NCBI GenBank assembly: GCA_025201805.1
Contig: MU619378.1
Location: forward strand, 18,555 to 73,640
DNA: 55,086 nt
Source: Parasitella parasitica
Taxonomy: Eukaryota > Mucoromycota > Mucoromycetes > Mucorales > Mucoraceae
Reading direction: 5' to 3'
The notes under the pieces are model-generated. The model made no database searches. It saw nothing but the letters and a program-made list of their open reading frames with translations, and was not told the origin of the DNA. Position numbers and translations under genes: made by a program. Positions 46,581 through 55,086 of the stretch are shown here, in pieces; the first letter of the stretch is position 1; the number at the start of each line of letters is the position of its first letter.

Positions 46581-48753
46581 ATGTCTTCACTAACATCACT
46601 TGGCGTCAGTAAGTATTAAGTTTAGATCAAAGTCTGCCATGTAGCTGAATTATTCTGCTGGATTTTATTAGACAAAAACAAGAAACTATTTGCTCCAAAA
46701 CTGAGTAAACGTAAAGATCGCAATGATCGTAAACCAAATGCGACAAAGGGTACTGTGGATGTTTCTCCAAAAACAGATCCTCCTCAACCTGCAATAGCTG
46801 GAAAATCATCTAGAATACAAGGAATAGATACAGCTATCCCGTCAGTAGCAAAAGCAGCAAGGTCTATGGCGGCAAGAACAGTGGATTCATCCTTAACCGC
46901 CGTAAAACTTCAACCAATGTCTGCCACAGTGGATTCTACAGAGAAAGGATCCGCCTCAGTTGACACCAAAAATGAGCCGTTGACAGAAGAAGAGTTAGCC
47001 ATCAATGCATCTGCAGCGAGCCGAAAAAGAAGACGTCCTTCCTATGAAGAGCCCGTCCCAACAAATACTCCTTCTCCAATGTCTGCCATAGATAAACCAG
47101 ATTGTACCTTTGAGAAACACAGACAAGATGTCCTTCCCTTTTTAAAGGTTGAACGAATGACACCGGACACAAAAAAGAGATTATATGACATTACTGAAGA
47201 GCCTCAACAACCCACCGATGACACTGCAACATCAGAAGACTTGGTTCCCATCAGAAAAGAAAGTGTAGCTCCAAAGATTGACTTGGACGATGATAACATA
47301 GATTATTCAGACTTGCTGGCGAGTGGAGAAGACGATGATGTCGACGTTGATGGTGATGTTCATGTGGAAAGACTTATGCCGGTATATATTGACGTTGGCA
47401 CTCCGTCTTCAAAGGAACCAAAAAAAAGACTAGCATTAAAGCGACTGTTACCACGATCATCAAAATCTAGCGCAAATGTAAAGTTAAAGGCTGCCAGGTA
47501 CTCTTCGGACCAAGATGAAAGTGATCAGTTGGATGAGGATAAGGATAAGGAGGAGGAGAAGGAGGAGGATGAAGTGGGGGATAAAGAGAAAAAAGAGCAG
47601 CCCAAGCCAGCTCCAAAAAAGAGAATGATCCAGCCGTTAAAGGTGAAAAGAAAAAGCATAGCAAAAGAAAAACCAGTGGCCAAGAAGAAATCAACACCCA
47701 GCAGCAAAGGCGCAAAGAAAGGAGGAGCAACAGCAGTTTCTATCGGGATTAATATACCTACGGCATCATCATCTACTCGTCTTGCTTCTTCTGGTGCAGC
47801 GAAATCAGACAAGACAGACCCAGGCGAGGAAGAATACTCTGAAGTGGATTCAGACGGTAAAAGAGTAGTGCGAACCAGAAAGAAGAAACAAAAAGGCGAA
47901 AAGAAATATAAATACGCATATCGCCTTGTCGAAAATATGAAAACATTAGACGATATTACAAACGATCCTACATCTGTCAATAATCTCCATAAACCCATGT
48001 CTAGTTTCACTAAGGACGTTGACGGCATTGTTTCGAAAACATTCAAAGAAATGGAAACGCAAAGAATGAGGGCTAAAAAGAAAAAGGAAGAGACAAGTAG
48101 AATGTCACAAGAAGAATTAGAGGCATTGAGAAAAAAAGAAGCTGAGGAAGAACGCATCGCAACAGAAATAAAAGAAGCTGCCAAAGCGAGAGAGGAAGAA
48201 AGGCGTAAAAAAGAACTGGAAGGAAAAGTATTAGCAGAATCATCCAATGCTTTGCAAGTGCGTATTGTCAACGGAGAAATTGTGCTCGATGCAGATTCTC
48301 TAGTTGTTGAAAGAAGAGAAGGAAGTGACGCAAATTATGGCGAGAACCCAATGGAAATTGTAGAAGAAAACTCAACAACCAAAAAGGTCAACAGTGGCAC
48401 ATATGGTAAAAGAAAGCAATCTTCTCGGTGGGACGATATGGAAACTGCATTATTTTACGACTGTCTCTCACAGTTTGGCACTGATTTTGAAATGATTGCC
48501 AACATGATCCCAGGAAGGAATCGAAGCCAGATCAGAACCAAGTTCAATCGAGAAGAAAAACTGTGCCCTGAAAAAGTTACTGAATATATGATTACAAAAA
48601 GAAAACTCATGGGTAATTAATTCTATATCTTCATAGCTTGCAATCCGCCCGCTAACTTTCTACGTGTCATTAGATTTAGATAAATACAAAGAAGTTACAG
48701 GAATCGAATTGGAAACAGTACCCGACGATTTTCATGAAATGCAGCTAGCATGA
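46581..48753 (+). CDS. BDP1: TFIIIB component B'' (Bdp1), SANT domain
   Basis: Three exons: 46581-46608 (28 nt), 46672-48612 and 48674-48753, 682 residues. Bdp1 stabilises TFIIIB at RNA polymerase III promoters (tRNA, 5S). The N-terminus (MSSLTSLGVNKNKKLFAPK) and long acidic/basic disordered regions precede the C-terminal core. The core (about residues 590-660) is the SANT domain: SRWDDMETALFYDCLSQFGT, then FEMIANMIPGRNRSQIRTKF. It is followed by EEKLCPEKV. Family-typical upstream elements are LVENMKTLDDITNDPTSVNN and KTFKEMETQRMRAKKKK. The last exon ends in GIELETVPDDFHEM, as found after the SANT region. The short first exon is supported by GTAAGT and frame. Confidence 0.92.
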
Positions 48754-48834
48754 TTGCAATAAAACGAAAGACATACGTACAATGTAATATTTACAGCTGG
48801 CTTTTCTTTTTTATTATTATTATCATAATTAGCT

Positions 48835-49486
48835 TCATGATTTTGTTACCATTGCTTGAATAACACCATCTTTTTGTATCTGGATTGCTCGGTTTTTTGG
48901 CGCTGGCAGAGGCGAATCGGCATCAGTTTGTGTGGGCACAATAACGTGCTGATCAGGTAAAATCCTGCCTAAATAAATGAGTTTGACACGAGCGTTTTTT
49001 TCCAAGTGTGGTAATAACTCTTGTCGCAGTCCAGATACTGTTAAATAAGGAGGCTGCGTTGGTACTTGGAAAGTGATGTCTTGCCCATTATTTGAAAGTC
49101 GGACATATATTGGCCATGTGGAGGTAGCAGTTGCGGTTGTAGTTGTGGTAGTAGTAGCAGTAGCAGTAGCAGCGGCAGCAGCATTGGAAGATGTAACTGA
49201 AGAGCTATTATCCATTTCCCTTGAAGAAGTCTTTTCAATATTACTTTGTGAATGTAACGAGGAAGAGGCTCTTGTAATTGTAACCTCGGGCTTGTTGATT
49301 TGGACTGGGAACATACGACATTAGCATCGATTGTTTTGTGTGCAGTTTCCTCTGCTACTTACTTGGAGATGGCTGCTGTAGCTGTGTCTGTGCTCTATTA
49401 TTGCTATTAGTAGCTGCTGCTGCATTTGATATATTTAAGCCAGCTTCTCCATCGTCAGTTGCAGGTATCGAAGAACAACAACCCAT
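48835..49486 (-). CDS. Ubiquitin-fold protein with MGCC lipid-anchor-like N-terminus
   Basis: Two exons, 49363-49486 and 48835-49304, 197 residues. It starts MGCCSSIPATDD: Gly2 fits N-myristoylation and Cys3/4 fit palmitoylation, so membrane attachment is likely. After a Ser/Thr/Ala-rich low-complexity linker (residues 20-100) there is a ubiquitin-like fold (about 105-190). It reads WPIYVRLSNNGQDITFQVPT, TVSGLRQELLPHLE, VKLIYLGRILPDQHVIV and ends KDGVIQAMVTKS. This arrangement resembles DC-UbP/UBTD-like or MUB-like ubiquitin-fold proteins (Rad60-SLD/Ub-2 type), with no C-terminal Gly-Gly, so it is not a conjugating modifier. Function unknown, possibly a membrane recruiter of ubiquitin enzymes. 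The convergent BDP1 stop is 81 bp away. Confidence 0.75.
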
Positions 49487-49627
49487 GATTGAGTATTTTA
49501 TTGAAAAGAAAAATAGCAGATGCTACAGTGTGCGTGTAATTGTTTGTGTCGAAAAAGACGAGAAATTAATTTCCTTTTAGATGGTTGCTCCAGTCACATC
49601 AGCATCATTCAAGGTCTTCCTCGAGCA

Positions 49628-50756
49628 CTATTGAAAGCCCAACTTTGTTAATAATATAATGCAGCATTGTTTGTGTGTAACTTGGTTAAACATACGTTGT
49701 TGGTGGTCATCATGTGCCCTATTCACCCAATTATCCTTGCTTAATCTCTGCTTGACAAATGACGAAAACAAGACAAACTCAAATACGATAAATGAATCAA
49801 TGGAGAGCTGGATCGCACCGCATACTATAAACTGCAGAGGCGATTGTTTGTATACGAAGTAAAACAATTTAAATCCATCGCCCAAAAACTACACAATAAA
49901 TGTCCTTCTATCAGCTGAAGCCCAAGTAGTAATCCCATCACCAAATAATACAAACCCATGATGCCAAAACTAACAAGCTGAAGCCGCTGGTTGATCTCTG
50001 TTTAAAGTTGGATATGCATTGTGGTAGCGGCAATGTCGATTCAATTCCTAAACTCAATGCTCCTAAAATCTCGATAAACGCAGGATACTGTCTTAGAAGC
50101 AAATACAAAAATGCAATGAGGGTCGTAAAAGCGAGCAGACAATTGATATAATCCAGGTAATGATCCCAGGTCCAAAATGGGAGGCGCCATGATCGCCTTA
50201 ATGAGTGTCGCTGTAGCTCTAATCCATTTTCTTCCGCCCTCAAATCCTCCTCTATAGAATTCGAGCTAAAGGATGATCTTAATTCACTGTAGAGAACTGC
50301 AAAGCTTTGATCATGCTTATATCGCACTACAATTTCTAGTAAAATCAACATTGCAGCAATCATTATGATAGATTGAAGCAGCAACGTCAATTCAAATCGT
50401 TTCCCAATCCTAATCATACAATCAATATCAATAGTTTTCATTATCACACTGTTCATATATATACCAAAAGAATATTCGTAGAATGCTATAGAAAATAAAC
50501 CGGTTTCAGTAACGATTTACATACTCTATAGTGGATATACATTACTTTGCAAATAATAGAATAGCACAAGTCATCGAGTTGAAACCAACACTGGATTGCT
50601 TACGCTTTATAAGAAAGTACTACAACAAAATGACAAGTTAGAAATCATTGTTAAGGTTTTTCTCTTTGCGTAATATTCTCTTACTTGATCAATATAACCC
50701 ACAACAGGACCTATCACCATAGCCGCTGATAACGCAACTGAGGCTATATCTGACAT
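49628..50756 (-). CDS. PQ-loop membrane protein, SLC66A2 (PQLC1)-like
   Basis: Five exons: 50685-50756, 50546-50619, 50465-50485 (21-nt microexon), 49956-50409 and 49628-49888, 293 residues. Exon joins restore a familiar protein: MSDIASVALSAAMVIGPVV, then GYIDQ-YFLIKRKQSSVGFN, TCAILLFANILRIFFWIGKR (spanning the 21-nt exon), FELTLLLQSIIMIAAM, LGIESTLPLPQCISNFKQRS, ASWFLGDGFKLFYFVYK and FIVCGAIQLSIDSF. It is a seven-helix, two-PQ-loop topology. The second PQ motif (LPLPQ) is intact; the first has Asp-Gln where Pro-Gln is expected. Relatives sit in endosomes, Golgi or lysosome-like organelles. Exon 4's donor is GTTTGT, chosen because it gives the SWFLGDGFK match. The C-terminal 45 residues are less certain. 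Confidence 0.82.
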
Positions 50757-52800
50757 TTTCAAAGTGAAAATTGAAGAAAAAGAGCTTCTTGCTGCAAAAA
50801 GGGAAAAAGTCTTGTCTCCCTTTTTTCAGAAGCAGCCATTTAATATGTTGGGAGCATGCCTTCATATTGCACACGGCTTTCTTGCATATGACTATAGGCT
50901 TCAATCTTATGATATACATGACTTGACTGTTGAGCATTGTAGAATTGAGCATATGCATATATTTGATCATAAACAACCTTGGCTGCTCCGTCATGTTCTA
51001 TGGTGGCATCAAACGGCCGGCATTCTAACTACTAAACTTACCGCTTTTGTTTTATCACTCTAGCTTACGTTCACACAATACCTAAGCAAATAAATCTATT
51101 GAGATGATACTTTTGAATTATTAAATGGCTCTGCATTCATAAGAAATATATGTTAACTCTCAACTTTAAACATCATATCTTCTACAGCAATACAAGCATT
51201 TATCGAGTTGTATGATAATTGTCAATCTTGCTAACTGATGCTACCTGCTTCCTTCTTTTTTTGTTTTATTAAATGTGTCGAGTGTTGTATCAGAAGTTGC
51301 AGGTATATTGTCACTTATCTTCATTCCGCATGTTCACATATATAAACAACATTGTTGTATATTGGGTCTAATATCAGCACAACCAGCGCTATCTGAGCAT
51401 TATTTGATTTCCACTAGGCGATGTGCCTATCAAAAGTTATGTGCAGAAACAGTTTTTATTTTCATAATCACCAGACATTTGGCCATTAATTAATTAGTAG
51501 AAAAATCGAGATCGAATTTGAAAAACATAACCCTATCTAATGAAAATATTTCTATAAGACAAAAGTATCGATATCTATAAAGTTATCAACAGAAAACACA
51601 AATTTTTATAATGTTCAGCTACCATATATTAGTATTACTATACCTTTGCAAAGTCTAAAGAATGTTGAGTAAACCATCAACAATCTTAATAATAGTTGCG
51701 AGAGACTCATTAGCTTGCTCCTTGATAAATATCTAATGAACTACAAAAAGAGATACAAATAGAGCTGATCGATAACTCTTAGATCTTTTTCTGTTATCAC
51801 CACTCAGTTGCTCATTTGCAATGCGACAAGCAAAGCCAATGTTCAAGTTATTACCTTCAGTTTCGAGTTATCTAGTTTGGTAGAATAATATCACTAATGA
51901 TCTGAATCAAGCCTATTATCTAATGAATTTGTGGTTTTCTGCTATCACTTATTGTCTTTGCTTGTTCTTTTTATAATCTAAGCTGAAAACAGGAACGAGA
52001 ATACATGATATGTTTTTGGCATATACTTTCAAAAAATACTATTCTCCACATTATACTCCTTAGCTTTAATAACAAAAGATATGTAATGGCCATGTTTTAC
52101 CTTTTTTGTATATGTCTATCGTATTGCCATCGCGGCAGTCAACAGTTAGACAAGTACTATGAGCTTCTTCTATAATGATCGCATTATATTATACATAATA
52201 TATTTAAATAAATCTGACTAGACACAGATCTTAGTATAGATTGGAGCCTTGATAAAATATCTCAACAAACATTTGATCTGTCACTACTGGACAACATTCT
52301 TTACTATAAAAAACTACCTTTTATCACATACATTTTCTCATCTGTTACTTGGCCAGTATTACCTACATGCAGTATATAGTAAGTAATGGCTGAGATAACA
52401 AAGCTAACAATGAGAATTGCCAATTTTCTACATACTCTCTTAGATTTTTGTACTCAATCACAAGCAATTACCATAGATGAGTTTTACTCTTTTGCTCTCG
52501 TTTATATTACATCATTGTGTGTCTTTCAAAATGGCAATGCCATTCCTTTTTCAGCAAAGGGAACGAAGGTACCATAGCCCAAGCAACAACGCAGCAAGGC
52601 AAGAGCAAACTGTAGATTGCAAAGGAACTTGTGAAGTAGTGTGCCAGAATGACATCATCCATGCTTGTTTCACAGCATCTTCTCATTATTTTACAATATG
52701 CGGGATGCTAAATGAGATAAAGCAAAGTAGAAACCAAGGTGCTTTTTTCTCTCTTTTTCGTGTGATTCACCATATCTAAACCACATAACTCAAATTCTTT
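50757..52800. other. Long divergent intergenic region with repeat copy C
   Basis: 2.0 kb between a minus and a plus gene. It contains repeat copy C and AT-rich sequence. A 99-codon plus ORF (50764-51063) and one at 52477-52779 show no family and are probably chance, the first overlapping the promoter side of the PQ-loop gene. Confidence 0.4.
51365..51660 (+). repeat. Degenerate dispersed repeat, copy C
   Basis: Collinear with copy A: GCGCTATCTGAGCATTATTT near 51388, GCGATGTGCCTATCAAAAGT near 51418, ATCGATATCTATAAAGTTAT near 51568. It is the best match to copy A among the three, and broken by stops at the same place (ATC-TGA-GCA). Confidence 0.65.
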
Positions 52801-54445
52801 ATGGATATAAAAAGCTGGTTAAGAACAGTATTGCAACATGTAAGCATTTTTGCATTATTTTCTACTCTTCACAGCCATCATTATTCGAAAAAAGAAAAAG
52901 AAAGATAGCTAATACTTCGTGATGTAGTATCAAGACCCAGAAAGAACCTTTCGAGATGTGGATGCAGTTCTTCAAACGTATCTATCTTTAAAACCAAAGA
53001 TGGATACCTACAGTACGTTCATTTTTCATACTAGCTCTGCAGATTATACGTTTGCTAAATTACATTTGTAGCGTCGAATGATGGTCATACGGAACTGTTA
53101 TTATGCTTACATGGCACAGTTCCCATCACCTATCGCTCTATTCCCTATAACATCCCGGTAGCTTTTTGGATCCCCAAAGAATATCCTAAATCTTCACCTA
53201 TCCCGTATGTCAAACCAACCGCAAACATGTTGATTAGAGAAGGTAGACATGTTGATAAAAGCGGTATGTGCTATCACCATTATAGATCAAGCTGGTCAAG
53301 TGATCAAGTAAGTATGCATAGGCTTTCTTTTCCCTTTCTCACTAATAATAATAATAATAATAAAAAAACCACCAGAAGCACACTTTTTTGGAGCTTGTTG
53401 CTATTCTACAGCAAGTGTTTGCCCAAGAGCCACCAGTATATACCAAGCCAACAAGCATTGCCACAAGCAATGTGGGATCGCCGCAAATACAGTCAGAATC
53501 GCTTTTGGATAAAGTTTCAACTTCCCAACAACAAAGACAATCAATGCCATCACAGTGTATAACAAACGGAAGCCCTGCCTTATCGCACGCATCACCGGAT
53601 ATGCATAGATGGATGGGGGAAAGCACAGCATTATACAATATGAATCAAGGACTGGCTGTAAGCATTGCATGTCTAATGCCACTAAATGGCACTAATGCTT
53701 CTAAATAGTCAATGAACCTGAATAATAACTTGACCAAGTCGGCATCACTCCCAGCGATCGCCAACATGCCGTATCCTCAGTTACCACAAACACCCACATT
53801 AATGCCTGGCAACGGCAATGTAGTAATAGATAAAAATAATGCACACAATAGTATCAACGGTTACAGTATCCAGGAATCGCTCTATAGGAAAGTGACAGAT
53901 AAATTGCAGCAATACAATGTATCAATTTCTGGGGACATGGATAGATTACTGCTCCAGAATCGACAATTGAATGAGGGAGAAATAAGCGTCGATCAAGAAT
54001 TCAGAGCTTTGACGGATATTAAGGAGCGATTGAAATACAACAATTTAGTTCTAGAATCGAAATCAATGGAAATTGACCAAGTAACAGAAAAAGTGAATGG
54101 GATACCAGATGTCCAAGTTGATGAGGCACTATGCGGAACAACCGTGGTTGCTAATCAGTAAGTTGATTCAAGGTTTAAAACGGGAATAGTGGTTGATAAA
54201 ATTCGACTTGTGCATAGGCTCTTTGAGTTGGTGGCAGATGATAATGCCATTTCTGATACAGTTTATTTTTTGGCTAAAGCTTTGAATTCTGAAAGAATTG
54301 ATTTGACACAATTCATGAAGGTAAGCAGCGGCTACATCTCCAATATTCCTGTTCTTTAATAGTTGTATTAATGTAGTACACCCGTATTTTATCAAGAGAA
54401 CAATTTATGAAGAGGGCTTTGATAAAAAAAATTACTCAAACTTGA
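52801..54445 (+). CDS. VPS23: ESCRT-I subunit Vps23/Tsg101
   Basis: Seven exons: 52801-52839, 52928-53012, 53072-53307, 53376-53657, 53709-54157, 54218-54320 and 54377-54445, 420 residues (yeast Vps23 is 385). It binds ubiquitinated cargo at the endosome and recruits ESCRT-II and -III. The N-terminal UEV domain (about 1-145) shows YQDPERTFRDVDAVLQTYLS, GHTELLLCLHGTVPITYRS and PVAFWIPKEYPKSSPIPYVK, with NMLIREGRHVDKSGMCYHHY. The active-site Cys of true E2 enzymes is absent, as expected. The middle is Pro/Gln/Ser-rich. A coiled-coil region (about 285-345) and the C-terminal steadiness box follow: FELVADDNAISDTVYFLAKA, then the RILSREQFMKRALIKKI end. Intron 3 contains a TAA/TAT microsatellite (53343-53362). 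Confidence 0.93.
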
Positions 54446-55086
54446 ATAAAAGCTCTTTGATGCGCATGAAAGCTTTGCAGATGTGTCGTTCAAATTCCTA
54501 TTTGAGGCATCTTTAAGATGATATGGTATTGACTCTGTGTAACAGCTAATGCACTTTCAAATAGGATCAAGGTACAACGAGGATATTGAGTCGGGATAAC
54601 ATCACCTTGTCATGATGATGTTTTCACTTGATATTAGCTGATTTAATTTGAATCTTGTTTAAAATTTTGAGAATAATCATTACAACATTATATTCCTAGA
54701 TAAAAGCGAAATATATAATATGTTGTATGAACAATTTGCAAATGTACTAATTGGGTCAGTTTTCGATTTAGCTTTAGTGTAACAATTAACATCTAATGCT
54801 ACAACTAAATAAACTACGCCTATTAACGTCTTATTTACTAGGCTTTTCATAGAGAAAAATAGATGGAAATATCGAGAGCATATCAGATCAATGAATGCTG
54901 CGATTAGTTGACGTAAAAGAACTTTTTCTCCTTCTTTTGAGCTCACACTTTGGTAGGAACCAACATCTCGGACTACAAATGTTGACCAAGGGTATCCCTT
55001 CAACAAGCCACCCCCACCCTTATATTATTCGGGAAACCTGGTCTTTTAGCCATTTCCAATCTATTCTTTCTGTTTCCATCTCTCTT
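54446..55086. other. Right-end flank, VPS23 3' region and unassigned sequence
   Basis: The VPS23 3'UTR should begin here. A 108-residue minus ORF at 54680-55006 begins near the window end; it could be part of a gene extending outside, but nothing in it is recognised and part is AT-rich noise. Confidence 0.35.

Noticed and set aside
47525-48271. 248-codon minus ORF opposite BDP1
   Set aside because: Complement of Lys/Glu-rich sequence, Ser/Phe-rich shadow without family.
50764-51063. 99-codon plus ORF upstream of the PQ-loop gene
   Set aside because: No family, overlaps the promoter/5'UTR side of the divergent gene, no intron or codon signal of coding.
1-55086. CRISPR array, prophage, operon or bacterial-type system
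   Set aside because: No regularly spaced direct repeats; genes are intron-containing eukaryotic ones with separate promoters.

Overview
The window looks like a piece of an AT-rich nuclear genome of an early-diverging filamentous fungus, most likely Mucoromycota/Mucorales. Reasons: housekeeping genes are split by many short introns (about 48-75 nt, GTRNGT...CTAAY...YAG), there is a decayed Helitron, there is a gene of a lineage-restricted type, and intergenic DNA is long and A/T rich. The placement is inferred from style and protein resemblance, not from a search. Exon joins were worked out by hand from splice signals and reading phase.

Layout. 0.8-2.8 kb: UTP18 (minus). 3.4-4.7 kb: a protein with a possible RAMA-like C-terminal domain (minus). 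5.5-9.5 kb: a large SNF2-family ATPase (plus). 9.5-14.9 kb: the accessory patch, with a structured hairpin, a multi-exon unknown gene with an ADG...LEIMLVE core (minus), and a Helitron Rep/helicase fossil (plus). 14.9-20.8 kb: TYS1 (minus), a 12-unit hexanucleotide repeat, RPS28 (minus), an Sds3/Dep1-type histone deacetylase subunit (plus) and a Ser-rich unknown (plus). 20.8-22.3 kb: gene-poor, with a 160-base gap. 22.3-31.8 kb: PAS-kinase-like kinase (minus), a membrane protein (plus), GLO2, NDUFB8, RIB5 and an MFS transporter (all minus). 32.4-36.3 kb: F-box protein and Whi3/Scw1-type RNA-binding protein (plus). 38.8-40.7 kb: INO1 with a 5'UTR intron (plus). 43.5-46.2 kb: a secreted choice-of-anchor-A wall/adhesin-like protein (plus). 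46.6-54.4 kb: BDP1 (plus), an N-myristoylated-looking ubiquitin-fold protein (minus), an SLC66A2-like PQ-loop protein (minus) and VPS23 (plus).

The genes do not form one pathway. They are a normal eukaryotic mix: ribosome biogenesis and translation (UTP18, RPS28, TYS1, BDP1), chromatin (SNF2, Sds3/Dep1, possible RAMA-like), metabolism (GLO2, NDUFB8, RIB5, INO1), trafficking (VPS23, PQ-loop) and surface.

The main unusual observations are a predicted 3-nt microexon in the MFS gene, a 21-nt microexon in the PQ-loop gene, a degenerate repeat present three times (window start, 36.8-37.1 kb, 51.4-51.7 kb), the Helitron/unknown-gene patch, a possible RAMA-type domain, and a PAS-kinase-like enzyme with a roughly 45-residue hinge insertion and no PAS domain.
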